In this document: in pieces, positions 1 through 15,110 of the stretch
How the letters are laid out: every line of letters starts with the position of its first letter
Numbering within the stretch: the stretch's first letter is position 1
Origin: Oenanthe sinensis
Lineage: Eukaryota; Streptophyta; Magnoliopsida; Apiales; Apiaceae
Reading direction: 5' to 3'
Length of the DNA: 64,000 nt
Assembly (NCBI GenBank): GCA_028671895.1
Contig: CM053809.1
Coordinates: 8,353,501 to 8,417,500 of the forward strand
Made by a program: the position numbers and the translations under genes
The notes under the pieces: generated by a model
Told to the model about the DNA's origin: nothing
Databases searched by the model: none
Seen by the model: only the letters and a program-made list of their open reading frames with translations

Positions 1-118
1 AACTCTTTTAGGATCATTCTTGGCTCATTTAAACTTGAAAGTAATTTGTAACAACTTGAGACTTCATTCTTGACTCGTTTGAATATGGAAACGACTTATA
101 GCTTTATTCTTGACTCGT

Positions 119-3100
119 TTAAACATGGAAACAACTTGTAAACTCTTTTAGGATCATTCTTGGCTCATTTAAACTTGAAAATAATTTGTAACAACTTGAG
201 ACTTCATTCTTTACTCGTTTGAACTTGAAAACAACTTGTAAATTCATTCTTGACTCATTAGAACATGGAAATAACTTGTGAACTCTTTTAGGATCATTTT
301 TGGCGCATTTGAACATGAAAATAATTCATACCAACTTGAGACATCATTATTGACTCGTTTGACCATGGAAACAACTTATAGCTCCATTCTTGACTCGTTT
401 GAACATGGAAACAACTTGTAAACTCTTTTAGGATCATTCTTGGCTCAGTTGACCATGAAAATAATTTTTAACAACTTGAGACTTCATTCTTGATTCGTTT
501 GAACATTCTTGACTCGTTTAAACATGAAACAACTTGTAAACTCTTTTAAGATCATTTTTGGCTCAGTTGACCTTGAAAATAATTTGTAACAACTTGAGAC
601 TTCATTCTTGATTTGTTTGAACATGGAAACGACTTATAGATTCATTCTTGACTCGTTTAAACATGGAAACAACTTGTAAACTCTTTTAGGATCATTCTTG
701 GCTCATTTAAACTTGAAAGTAATTTGTAACAACTTCAGACTTCATTCTTTACTCATTTGAACTTGAAAACAACTTGTAGATTCATTCTTGACTTATTAGA
801 ACATGGAAACAACTTGTAAACTTTTTTAGGATCATTTTTGGCTCATTTGAACATGAAAACAATTCATACCAACTTGAGACTTCATTATTGACTCGTTTGA
901 ACATGGAAACAACTTATAGCTTCATTCTTGACTCGTTTGAACATGGAAATAACTAGTAAACTCTTTTAGGATCATTCTTGGCTCAGTTGACCTTGAAAAT
1001 AATTTGTAACAACTTCAGACTTCATTCTTTACTCGTTTGAACTTGAAAACAACTTGTAGATTCATTCTTGACTCATTAGAACATGGAAACAACTTCTAAA
1101 CTCTTTTAGGATCATTTTTGGCGCATTTGAACATGAAAATAATTCATACCAACTTGAGACTTCATTATTGATTCGTTTGAACATGGAAACAACTTATAGC
1201 TTCATTCTTGACTCGTTTGAACATGGAAACAACTTGTAAACTCTTTTAGGATCATTCTTGGCTCAATTGACCTTGAAAATAATTTGTAACAACTCGAGAC
1301 TTCATTCTTGATTCGTTTGAACATGGAAACGACTTATAGATTCATTCTTGACTCGTTTAAACATTAAACAACTTGTAAACTCTTTTAAGATCATTTTTGG
1401 CTCAGTTGACCTTGAAAATAATTTGTAACAACTTGAGACTTCATTCTTGATTTGTTTGAACATGAAAACGACTTATATATTCATTCTTGACTCGTTTAAC
1501 CATGGAAACAACTTGTAAACTCTTTTAGGATCATTCTTGGCTCATTTAAACTTGAAAGTAATTTGTAACAACTTGAGACTTCATTCTTGACTCGTTTGAA
1601 TATGGAAACGACTTATAGCTTTATTCTTGACTCGTTTAAACATGGAAACAACTTGTAAACTCTTTTAGGATCATTCTTGGCTCATTTAAACTTGAAAATA
1701 ATTTGTAACAACTTGAGACTTCATTCTTTACTCGTTTGAACTTGAAAACAACTTGTAAATTCATTCTTGACTCATTAGAACATGGAAACAACTTCTAAAC
1801 TCTTTTAGGATCATTTTTGGCGCATTTGAACATGAAAACAATTCATACCAACTTGAGACTTCATTATTGACTCGTTTGAACATGGAAACAACTTATAGCT
1901 TCATTCTTGACTCGTTTGAACATGGAAATAACTAGTAAACTCTTTTAGGATCATTCTTGGCTCAGTTGACCTTGAAAATAATTTGTAACAACTTCAGACT
2001 TCATTCTTTACTCGTTTGAACTTGAAAACAACTTGTAGATTCATTCTTGTCTCATTAGAACATGGAAACAACTTCTAAACTCTTTTAGGATCATTTTTGG
2101 CGCATTTGAACATGAAAATAATTCATACCAACTTGAGACTTCATTATTGATTCGTTTGAACATGGAAACAACTTATAGCTTCATTCTTGACTCGTTTGAA
2201 CATGGAAACAACTTGTAAACTCTTTTAGGATCATTCTTGGCTCAATTGACCTTGAAAATAATTTGTAACAACTCGAGACTTCATTCTTGATTCGTTTGAA
2301 CATGGAAACAACTTATAGCTTCATTCTTGACTCGTTTGAACATGGAAACAACTTGTAAACTCTTTTAGGATCATTCTTGGCTCAATTGACCTTGAAAATA
2401 ATTTGTAACAACTCGAGACTTCATTCTTGATTCGTTTGAACATGGAAACGACTTATAGATTCATTCTTGACTCGTTTAAACATGAAACAACTTGTAAACT
2501 CTTTTAAGATCATTTTTGGCTCAGTTGACCTTGAAAATAATTTGTAACAACTTGAGACTTCATTCTTGATTTGTTTGAACATGAAAACGACTTATAGATT
2601 CATTCTTGACTCGTTTAAACATGGAAACAACTTGTAAACTCTTTTAGGATCATTCTTGGCTCATTTAAACTTGAAAGTAATTTGTAACAACTTCAGACTT
2701 CATTCTTTACTCATTTGAACTTGAAAACAACTTGTAGATTCATTCTTGACTCATTAGAACATGGAAACAACTTGTAAACTTTTTTAGGATCATTTTTGGC
2801 TCATTTGAACATGAAAACAATTCATACCAACTTGAGACTTCATTATTGACTCGTTTGAACATGGAAACAACTTATAGCTTCATTCTTGACTCGTTTGAAC
2901 ATGGAAAACTAGTAAACTCTTTTAGGATCATTCTTGGCTCAGTTGACCTTGAAAATAATTTGTAACAACTTGAGACTTCATTCTTGACTCGTTTGAATAT
3001 GGAAACGACTTATAGCTTTATTCTTGACTCGTTTAAACATGGAAACAACTGTTAAACTCTTTTAGGATCATTCTTGGCTCATTTAAACTTGAAAATAATT

Positions 3101-6100
3101 TGTAACAACTTGAGACTTCATTCTTTACTCGTTTGAACTTGAAAACAACTTGTAGATTCATTCTTGACTCATTAGAACATGGAAACAACTTCTAAACTCT
3201 TTCAGGATCATTTTTGGCGCATTTGAACATGAAAATAATTCATACCAACTTGAGACTTCATTATTGACTCGTTTGAACATGGAAACAACTTATAGCTTCA
3301 TTATTGACTCGTTTGAACATGGAAACAACTTGTAAACTCTTTTAGGATCATTCTTGGCTTAATTGACCTTGAAAACAATTTGTAACAACTTGAGACTTCA
3401 TTCTTGATTCGTTTGAACATGGAAACGACTTATAGATTCATTCTTGACTCGTTTAAACATGGAAACAACTTGTAAACTCTTTTAGGATCATTCTTGGCTC
3501 ATTTAAACTTGAAAATAATTTGTAACAACTTGAGACTTCATTCTTTACTCGTTTGAACTTGAAAACAACTTGTAGATTCATTCTTGACTCATTAGAACAT
3601 TGAAATAACTTGTAAACTCTTTTAGGATCATTTTTGGCGCATTTGAACATGAAAATAATTCATACCAACTTGAGACATCATTATTGACTCGTTTGACCAT
3701 GGAAACAACTTATAGCTCCATTCTTGACTCGTTTGAACATGGAAACAACTTGTAAACTCTTTTAGGATCATTCTTGGCTCAGTTGACCATGAAAATAATT
3801 TTTAACAACTTGAGACTTCATTCTTGATTCGTTTGAACATTCTTGACTCGTTTAAACATGAAACAACTTGTAAACTCTTTTAAGATCATTTTTGGCTCAG
3901 TTGACCTTGAAAATAATTTGTAACAACTTGAGACTTCATTCTTGATTTGTTTGAACATGGAAACGACTTATAGATTCATTCTTGACTCGTTTAAACATGG
4001 AAACAACTTGTAAACTCTTTTAGGATCATTCTTGGCTCATTTAAACTTGAAAGTAATTTGTAACAACTTCAGACTTCATTCTTTACTCATTTGAACTTGA
4101 AAACAACTTGTAGATTCATTCTTGACTTATTAGAACATGGAAACAACTTGTAAACTTTTTTAGGATCATTTTTGGCTCATTTGAACATGAAAACAATTCA
4201 TACCAACTTGAGACTTCATTATTGACTCGTTTGAACATGGAAACAACTTATAGCTTCATTCTTGACTCGTTTGAACATGGAAATAACTAGTAAACTCTTT
4301 TAGGATCATTCTTGGCTCAGTTGACCTTGAAAATAATTTGTAACAACTTCAGACTTCATTCTTTACTCGTTTGAACTTGAAAACAACTTGTAGATTCATT
4401 CTTGACTCATTAGAACATGGAAACAACTTCTAAACTCTTTTAGGATCATTTTTGGCGCATTTGAACATGAAAATAATTCATACCAACTTGAGACTTCATT
4501 ATTGATTCGTTTGAACATGGAAACAACTTATAGCTTCATTCTTGACTCGTTTGAACATGGAAACAACTTGTAAACTCTTTTAGGATCATTCTTGGCTCAA
4601 TTGACCTTGAAAATAATTTGTAACAACTCGAGACTTCATTCTTGATTCGTTTGAACATGGAAACGACTTATAGATTCATTCTTGACTCGTTTAAACATGA
4701 AACAACTTGTAAACTCTTTTAAGATCATTTTTGGCTCAGTTGACCTTGAAAATAATTTGTAACAACTTGACACTTCATTCTTGATTTGTTTGAACATGAA
4801 AACGACTTATATATTCATTCTTGACTCGTTTAACCATGGAAACAACTTGTAAACTCTTTTAGGATCATTCTTGGCTCATTTAAACTTGAAAGTAATTTGT
4901 AACAACTTGAGACTTCATTCTTGACTCGTTTGAATATGGAAACGACTTATAGCTTTATTCTTGACTCGTTTAAACATGGAAACAACTTGTAAACTCTTTT
5001 AGGATCATTCTTGGCTCATTTAAACTTGAAAATAATTTGTAACAACTTGAGACTTCATTCTTTACTCGTTTGAACTTGAAAACAACTTGTAAATTCATTC
5101 TTGACTCATTAGAACATGGAAACAACTTCTAAACTCTTTTAGGATCATTTTTGGCGCATTTGAACATGAAAATAATTCATACCAACTTGAGAGTTCATTA
5201 TTGACTCGTTTGAACATGGAAACAACTTATAGCTTCATTCTTGACTCGTTTGAACATGGAAACAACTTGTAAACTCTTTTAGGATCATTCTTGGCTCAAT
5301 TGACCTTGAAAATAATTTGTAACAACTCGAGACTTCATTCTTGATTCGTTTGAACATGGAAACGACTTATAGATTCATTCTTGACTCGTTTAAACATGAA
5401 ACAACTTGTAAACTCTTTTAAGATCATTCTTGGCTCAGTTGACCTTGAAAATAATTTGTAACAACTTGAGACTTCATTCTTGACTCGTTTGAATATGGAA
5501 ACGACTTGTAGCTTTATTCTTGACTCGTTTAAACATGGAAACAACTTGTAAACTCTTTTAGGATCATTCTTGGCTCATTTAAACTTGAAAGTAATTTGTA
5601 ACAACTTCAGACTTCATTCTTTACTCCTTTGAACTTGAAAACAACTTGTAGATTCATTCTTGACTCATTAGAACATGGAAACAACTTGTAAACTTTTTTA
5701 GGATCATTTTTGGCTCATTTGAACATGAAAACAATTCATACCAACTTGAGACTTCATTATTGACTCGTTTGAACATGGAAACAACTTATAGCTTCATTCT
5801 TGACTCGTTTGAACATGGAAATAACTAGTAAACTCTTTTAGGATCATTCTTGGCTCAGTTGACCTTGAAAATAATTTGTAACAACTTCAGACTTCATTCT
5901 TTACTCGTTTGAACTTGAAAACAACTTGTAGATTCATTCTTGTCTCATTAGAACATGGAAACAACTTCTAAACTCTTTTAGGATCATTTTTGGCGCATTT
6001 GAACATGAAAATAATTCATACCAACTTGAGACTTCATTATTGATTCGTTTGAACATGGAAACAACTTATAGCTTCATTCTTGACTCGTTTGAACATGGAA

Positions 6101-9100
6101 ACAACTTGTAAACTCTTTTAGGATCATTCTTGGCTCAATTGACCTTGAAAATAATTTGTAACAACTCGAGACTTCATTCTTGATTCGTTTGAACATGGAA
6201 ACAACTTATAGCTTCATTCTTGACTCGTTTGAACATGGAAACAACTTGTAAACTCTTTTAGGATCATTCTTGGCTCAATTGACCTTGAAAATAATTTGTA
6301 ACAACTCGAGACTTCATTCTTGATTCGTTTGAACATGGAAACGACTTATAGATTCATTCTTGACTCGTTTAAACATGAAACAACTTGTAAACTCTTTTAA
6401 GATCATTTTTGGCTCAGTTGACCTTGAAAATAATTTGTAACAACTTGAGACTTCATTCTTGATTTGTTTGAACATGAAAACGACTTATAGATTCATTCTT
6501 GACTCGTTTAAACATGGAAACAACTTGTAAACTCTTTTAGGATCATTCTTGGCTCATTTAAACTTGAAAGTAATTTGTAACAACTTCAGACTTCATTCTT
6601 TACTCATTTGAACTTGAAAACAACTTGTAGATTCATTCTTGACTCATTAGAACATGGAAACAACTTTTAAACTTTTTTAGGATCATTTTTGGCTCATTTG
6701 AACATGAAAACAATTCATACCAACTTGAGACTTCATTATTGACTCGTTTGAACATGGAAACAACTTATAGCTTCATTCTTGACTCGTTTGAACATGGAAA
6801 ACTAGTAAACTCTTTTAGGATCATTCTTGGCTCAGTTGACCTTGAAAATAATTTGTAACAACTTGAGACTTCATTCTTGACTCGTTTGAATATGGAAACG
6901 ACTTATAGCTTTATTCTTGACTCGTTTAAACATGGAAACAACTGTTAAACTCTTTTAGGATCATTCTTGGCTCATTTAAACTTGAAAATAATTTGTAACA
7001 ACTTGAGACTTTATTCTTTACTCGTTTGAACTTGAAAACAACTTGTAGATTCATTCTTGACTCATTAGAACATGGAAACAACTTTTAAACTCTTTCAGGA
7101 TCATTTTTGGCGCATTTGAACATGAAAATAATTCATACCAACTTGAGACTTCATTATTGACTCGTTTGAACATGGAAACAACTTATAGCTTCATTCTTGA
7201 CTCGTTTGAACATGGAAACAACTTGTAAACTCTTTTAGGATCATTCTTGGCTTAATTGACCTTGAAAACAATTTGTAACAACTTGAGACTTCATTCTTGA
7301 TTCGTTTGAACATGGAAACGACTTATAGATTCATTCTTGACTCGTTTAAACATGGAAACAACTTGTAAACTCTTTTAGGATCATTCTTGGCTCATTTAAA
7401 CTTGAAAATAATTTGTAACAACTTGAGACTTCATTCTTTACTCGTTTGAACTTGAAAACAACTTGTAGATTCATTCTTGACTCATTAGAACATTGAAATA
7501 ACTTGTAAACTCTTTTAGGATCATTTTTGGCGCATTTGAACATGAAAATAATTCATACCAACTTGAGACATCATTATTGACTCGTTTGACCATGGAAACA
7601 ACTTATAGCTCCATTCTTGACTCGTTTGAACATGGAAACAACTTGTAAACTCTTTTAGGATCATTCTTGGCTCAGTTGACCATGAAAATAATTTTTAACA
7701 ACTTGAGACTTCATTCTTGATTCGTTTGAACATTCTTGACTCGTTTAAACATGAAACAACTTGTAAACTCTTTTAAGATCATTTTTGGCTCAGTTGACCT
7801 TGAAAATAATTTGTAACAACTTGAGACTTCATTCTTGATTTGTTTGAACATGGAAACGACTTATAGATTCATTCTTGACTCGTTTAAACATGGAAACAAC
7901 TTGTAAACTCTTTTAGGATCATTCTTGGCTCATTTAAACTTGAAAGTAATTTGTAACAACTTCAGACTTCATTCTTTACTCATTTGAACTTGAAAACAAC
8001 TTGTAGATTCATTCTTGACTCATTAGAACATGGAAACAACTTCTAAACTCTTTTAGGATCATTTTTGGCGCATTTGAACATGAAAATAATTCATACCAAC
8101 TTGAGACTTCATTATTGATTCGTTTGAACATGGAAACAACTTATAGCTTCATTCTTGACTCGTTTGAACATGGAAACAACTTGTAAACTCTTTTAGGATC
8201 ATTCTTGGCTCAATTGACCTTGAAAATAATTTGTAACAACTCGAGACTTCATTCTTGATTCGTTTGAACATGGAAACGACTTATAGATTCATTCTTGACT
8301 CGTTTAAACATGAAACAACTTGTAAACTCTTTTAAGATCATTTTTGGCTCAGTTGACCTTGAAAATAATTTGTAACAACTTGAGACTTCATTCTTGATTT
8401 GTTTGAACATGAAAACGACTTATATATTCATTCTTGACTCGTTTAACCATGGAAACAACTTGTAAACTCTTTTAGGATCATTCTTGGCTCATTTAAACTT
8501 GAAAGTAATTTGTAACAACTTGAGACTTCATTCTTGACTCGTTTGAATATGGAAACGACTTATAGCTTTATTCTTGACTCGTTTAAACATGGAAACAACT
8601 TGTAAACTCTTTTTGGATCATTCTTGGCTCATTTAAACTTGAAAATAATTTGTAACAACTTGAGACTTCATTCTTTACTCGTTTGAACTTGAAAACAACT
8701 TGTAGATTCATTCTTGACTCATTAGAACATGGAAACAACTTCTAAACTCTTTTAGGATCATTTTTGGCGCATTTGAACATGAAAATAATTCATACCAACT
8801 TGAGACTTCATTATTGACTCGTTTGAACATGGAAACAACTTATAGCTTCATTCTTGACTCGTTTGAACATGGAAATAACTAGTAAACTCTTTTAGGATCA
8901 TTCTTGGCTCAGTTGACCTTGAAAATAATTTGTAACAACTTGAGACTTCATTCTTGACTCGTTTGAATATGGAAACGACTTATAGCTTTATTCTTGACTC
9001 GTTTAAATATGGAAACAACTTGTAAACTCTTTTAGGATCATTCTTGGCTCATTTAAACTTGAAAATAATTTGTAACAACTTGAGACTTCATTCTTTACTC

Positions 9101-9300
9101 GTTTGAACTTGAAAACAACTTGTAGATTCATTCTTGACTCATTAGAACATGGAAACAACTTCTAAACTCTTTTAGGATCATTTTTGGCGCATTTGAACAT
9201 GAAAATAATTCATACCAACTTGAGACTTCATTATTGACTCGTTTGAACATGGAAACAACTTATAGCTTCATTCTTGACTCGTTTATGGAAACAACTTGTA
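119..9300. repeat. Higher-order satellite blocks of about 3.3-3.9 kb
   Basis: Related blocks begin near 119, 3453 and 7346, at offsets of 3334 and 3893 bp. They share rare private changes. One is an 18-bp truncation of the 40-bp sub-unit, where GAACATTCTTGACTCG joins two units, near 503, 3837 and 7730. Another is the variant CGTTTAACCATGG near 1493, 4827 and 8440. A third is a shortened ATGGAAAACTAG near 2901 and 6794. The third block lacks some 140-bp units compared with the second. Such shared errors show copying of multi-kilobase segments rather than repeated copying of single units. Block edges are approximate. Confidence 0.8.
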
Positions 9301-9800
9301 AACTCTTTTAGGATCATTCTTGGCTTAATTGACCTTGAAAATAATTTGTAACAACTTGAGACTTCATTCTTGATTCGTTTGAACATGGAAACGACTTATA
9401 GATTCATTCTTGACTCGTTTAAACATGGAAACAACTTGTAAACTCTTTTAGGATCATTCTTGGCTCATTTAAACTTGAAAATAATTTGTAACAACTTGAG
9501 ACTTCATTCTTTACTCGTTTGAACTTGAAAACAACTTGTAGATTCATTCTTGACTCATTAGAACATTGAAATAACTTGTAAACTCCTTTAGGATCATTTT
9601 TGGCGCATTTGAACATGAAAATAATTCATACCAACTTGAGACATCATTATTGACTCGTTTGACCATGGAAACAACTTATAGCTCCATTCTTGACTCGTTT
9701 GAACATGGAAACAACTTGTAAACTCTTTTAGGATCATTCTTGGCTCAGTTGACCATGAAAATAATTTTTAACAACTTGAGACTTCATTCTTGATTCGTTT

Positions 9801-12800
9801 GAACATTCTTGACTCGTTTAAACATGAAACAACTTGTAAACTCTTTTAAGATCATTTTTGGCTCAGTTGACCTTGAAAATAATTTGTAACAACTTGAGAC
9901 TTCATTCTTGATTTGTTTGAACATGGAAACGACTTATAGATTCATTCTTGACTCGTTTAAACATGGAAACAACTTGTAAACTCTTTTAGGATCATTCTTG
10001 GCTCATTTAAACTTGAAAGTAATTTGTAACAACTTCAGACTTAATTCTTTACTCATTTGAACTTGAAAACAACTTGTAGATTCATTCTTGACTCATTAGA
10101 ACATGAAAACAACTTGTAAACTTTTTTAGGATCATTTTTGGCTCATTTGAACATGAAAACAATTCATACCAACTTGAGACTTCATTATTGACTCGTTTGA
10201 ACATGGAAACAACTTATAGCTTCATTCTTGACTCGTTTGAACATGGAAATAACTAGTAAACTCTTTTAGGATCATTCCTGGCTCAGTTGACCTTGAAAAT
10301 AATTTGTAACAACTTCAGACTTCATTCTTTACTCGTTTGAACTTGAAAACAACTTGTAGATTCATTCTTGACTCATTAGAACATGGAAACAACTTCTAAA
10401 CTCTCTTAGGATCATTTTTGGCGCATTTGAACATGAAAATAATTCATACCAACTTGAGACTTCATTATTGATTCGTTTGAACATGGAAACAACTTATAGC
10501 TTCATTCTTGACTCGTTTGAACATGGAAACAACTTGTAAACTCTTTTAGGATCATTCTTGGCTCAGTTGACCTTGAAAATAATTTGTAACAACTCGAGAC
10601 TTCATTCTTGATTCGTTTGAACATGGAAACGACTTATAGATTCATTCTTGACTCGTTTAAACATGAAACAACTTGTAAACTCTTTTAAGATCATTTTTGG
10701 CTCAGTTGACCTTGAAAATAATTTGTAACAACTTGAGACTTCATTCTTGATTTGTTTGAACATGGAAACGACTTATAGATTCATTCTTGACTCGTTTAAA
10801 CATGGAAACAACTTGTAAACTCTTTTAGGATCATTCTTGGCTCATTTAAACTTGAAAGTAATTTGTAACAACTTCAGACTTAATTCTTTACTCATTTGAA
10901 CTTGAAAACAACTTGTAGATTCATTCTTGACTCATTAGAACATGGAAACAACTTGTAAACTTTTTTAGGATCATTTTTGGCTCATTTGAACATGAAAACA
11001 ATTCATACCAACTTGAGACTTCATTATTGACTCGTTTGAACATGGAAACAACTTATAGCTTCATTCTTGACTCGTTTGAACATGGAAATAACTAGTAAAC
11101 TCTTTTAGGATCATTCCTGGCTCAGTTGACCTTGAAAATAATTTGTAACAACTTCAGACTTCATTCTTTACTCGTTTGAACTTGAAAACAACTTGTAGAT
11201 TCATTCTTGACTCATTAGAACATGGAAACAACTTCTAAACTCTCTTAGGATCATTTTTGGCGCATTTGAACATGAAAATAATTCATACCAACTTGAGACT
11301 TCATTATTGATTCGTTTGAACATGGAAACAACTTATAGCTTCATTCTTGACTCGTTTGAACATGGAAACAACTTGTAAACTCTTTTAGGATCATTCTTGG
11401 CTCAGTTGACCTTGAAAATAATTTGTAACAACTCGAGACTTCATTCTTGATTCGTTTGAACATGGAAACGACTTATAGATTCATTCTTGACTCGTTTAAA
11501 CATGAAACAACTTGTAAACTCTTTTAAGATCATTTTTGGCTCAGTTGACCTTGAAAATAATTTGTAACAACTTGAGACTTCATTCTTGATTTGTTTGAAC
11601 ATGGAAACGACTTATAGATTCATTCTTGACTCGTTTAAACATGGAAACAACTTGTAAACTCTTTTAGGATCATTCTTGGCTCATTTAAACTTGAAAATAA
11701 TTTGTAACAACTTGAGACTTCATTCTTTACTCGTTTGAACTTGAAAACAACTTGTAGATTCATTCTTGACTCATTAGAACATGGAAACAACTTCTAAACT
11801 CTTTTAGGATCATTTTTGGCGCATTTGAACATGAAAATAATTCATACCAACTTGAGACATCATTATTGACTCGTTTGACCATGGAAACAACTTATAGCTC
11901 CATTCTTGACTCGTTTGAACATGGAAACAACTTGTAAACTCTTTTAGGATCATTCTTGGCTCAGTTGACCATGAAAATAATTTTTAACAACTTGAGACTT
12001 CATTCTTGATTCGTTTGAACATTCTTGACTCGTTTAAACATGAAACAACTTGTAAACTCTTTTAAGATCATTTTTGGCTCAGTTGACCTTGAAAATAATT
12101 TGTAACAACTTGAGACTTCATTCTTGATTTGTTTGAACATGGAAACGACTTATAGATTCATTCTTGACTCGTTTAAACATGGAAACAACTTGTAAACTCT
12201 TTTAGGATCATTCTTGGCTCATTTAAACTTGAAAGTAATTTGTAACAACTTCAGACTTAATTCTTTACTCATTTGAACTTGAAAACAACTTGTAGATTCA
12301 TTCTTGACTCATTAGAACATGAAAACAACTTGTAAACTTTTTTAGGATCATTTTTGGCTCATTTGAACATGAAAACAATTCATACCAACTTGAGACTTCA
12401 TTATTGACTCGTTTGAACATGGAAACAACTTATAGCTTCATTCTTGACTCGTTTGAACATGGAAATAACTAGTAAACTCTTTTAGGATCATTCCTGGCTC
12501 AGTTGACCTTGAAAATAATTTGTAACAACTTCAGACTTCATTCTTTACTCGTTTGAACTTGAAAACAACTTGTAGATTCATTCTTGACTCATTAGAACAT
12601 GGAAACAACTTCTAAACTCTCTTAGGATCATTTTTGGCGCATTTGAACATGAAAATAATTCATACCAACTTGAGACTTCATTATTGATTCGTTTGAACAT
12701 GGAAACAACTTATAGCTTCATTCTTGACTCGTTTGAACATGGAAACAACTTGTAAACTCTTTTAGGATCATTCTTGGCTCAGTTGACCTTGAAAATAATT

Positions 12801-14050
12801 TGTAACAACTCGAGACTTCATTCTTGATTCGTTTGAACATGGAAACGACTTATAGATTCATTCTTGACTCGTTTAAACATGAAACAACTTGTAAACTCTT
12901 TTAAGATCATTTTTGGCTCAGTTGACCTTGAAAATAATTTGTAACAACTTGAGACTTCATTCTTGATTTGTTTGAACATGGAAACGACTTATAGATTCAT
13001 TCTTGACTCGTTTAAACATGGAAACAACTTGTAAACTCTTTTAGGATCATTCTTGGCTCATTTAAACTTGAAAGTAATTTGTAACAACTTCAGACTTAAT
13101 TCTTTACTCATTTGAACTTGAAAACAACTTGTAGATTCATTCTTGACTCATTAGAACATGGAAACAACTTGTAAACTTTTTTAGGATCATTTTTGGCTCA
13201 TTTGAACATGAAAACAATTCATACCAACTTGAGACTTCATTATTGACTCGTTTGAACATGGAAACAACTTATAGCTTCATTCTTGACTCGTTTGAACATG
13301 GAAATAACTAGTAAACTCTTTTAGGATCATTCCTGGCTCAGTTGACCTTGAAAATAATTTGTAACAACTTCAGACTTCATTCTTTACTCGTTTGAACTTG
13401 AAAACAACTTGTAGATTCATTCTTGACTCATTAGAACATGGAAACAACTTCTAAACTCTCTTAGGATCATTTTTGGCGCATTTGAACATGAAAATAATTC
13501 ATACCAACTTGAGACTTCATTATTGATTCGTTTGAACATGGAAACAACTTATAGCTTCATTCTTGACTCGTTTGAACATGGAAACAACTTGTAAACTCTT
13601 TTAGGATCATTCTTGGCTCAGTTGACCTTGAAAATAATTTGTAACAACTCGAGACTTCATTCTTGATTCGTTTGAACATGGAAACGACTTATAGATTCAT
13701 TCTTGACTCGTTTAAACATGAAACAACTTGTAAACTCTTTTAAGATCATTTTTGGCTCAGTTGACCTTGAAAATAATTTGTAACAACTTGAGACTTCATT
13801 CTTGATTTGTTTGAACATGGAAACGACTTATAGATTCATTCTTGACTCGTTTAAACATGGAAACAACTTGTAAACTCTTTTAGGATCATTCTTGGCTCAT
13901 TTAAACTTGAAAATAATTTGTAACAACTTGAGACTTCATTCTTTACTCGTTTGAACTTGAAAACAACTTGTAGATTCATTCTTGACTCATTAGAACATGG
14001 AAACAACTTCTAAACTCTTTTAGGATCATTTTTGGCGCATTTGAACATGA
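9801..14050. repeat. 2216-bp duplicated block containing 839-bp higher-order repeats
   Basis: The private variant CAGACTTAATTC occurs near 10041, 10880, 12257 and 13096. The first two and the last two are each 839 bp apart, which is six 140-bp units less one base lost in CATGAAACAACTT. The two pairs are 2216 bp apart. The truncated sub-unit joint at 9801 recurs at 12017, again 2216 bp away. One copy in each pair reads ACATGAAAACAACTTG and the other ACATGGAAACAACTTG, so the dimer was formed first and then duplicated as a whole. Confidence 0.8.
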
Positions 14051-15110
14051 AAATAATTCATACCAACTTGAGACTTCATTATTGACTCGTTTGAACATGG
14101 AAACAACTTATAGCTTCATTCTTGACTCGTTTGAACATGGAAACAACTTGTAAACTCTTTTAGGATCATTCTTGGCTCAATTGACTTTGAAAATAATTTG
14201 TAACAACTTGAGACTTCATTCTTGATTCGTTTGAACATGGAAACGACTTATAGATTCATTCTTGACTCGTTTAAACATGGAAACAACTTGTAAACTCTTT
14301 TAGGATCATTCTTGGCTCATTTAAACTTGAAAATAATTTGTAACAACTTGAGACTTCATTCTTTACTCGTTTGAACTTGAAAACAACTTGTAGATTCATT
14401 CTTGACTCATTAGAACATGGAAACAACTTCTAAACTCTTTTAGGATCATTTTTGGCGCATTTGAACATGAAAATAATTCATACCAACTTGAGACTTCATT
14501 ATTGACTCGTTTGAACATGGAAACAACTTATAGCTTCATTCTTGACTCGTTTGAACATGGAAACAACTTGTAAACTCTTTTAGGATCATTCTTGGCTCAA
14601 TTGACTTTGAAAATAATTTGTAACAACTTGAGACTTCATTCTTGATTCGTTTGAACATGGAAACGACTTATAGATTCATTCTTGACTCGTTTAAACATGG
14701 AAACAACTCTTAAACTCTTTTAGGATCATTCTTGGCTCATTTAAACTTGAAAATAATTTGTAACAACTTGAGACTGTATTCTTTACTCGTTTGAACTTGA
14801 AAATAACTTGTAGATTCATTCTTGACTCATTAGAACATGGAAACAACTTGTAAACTCTTTTAGGATCATTTTTGGCGCATTTGAACATGAAAATAATTCA
14901 TACCAACTTGAGACTTCATTATTGATTCGTTTTAACATGGAAATAACTTATAGCTTCATTCTTGACTCGTTTGAACATGGAAACAACTTGTAAACTCTTT
15001 TAGGATCATTCTTGGCTCAATTGACTTTGAAAATAATTTGTAACAACTTGAGACTTCATTCTTGATTCGTTTGAACATGGAAACGACTTATAGATTCATT
15101 CTTGACTCGT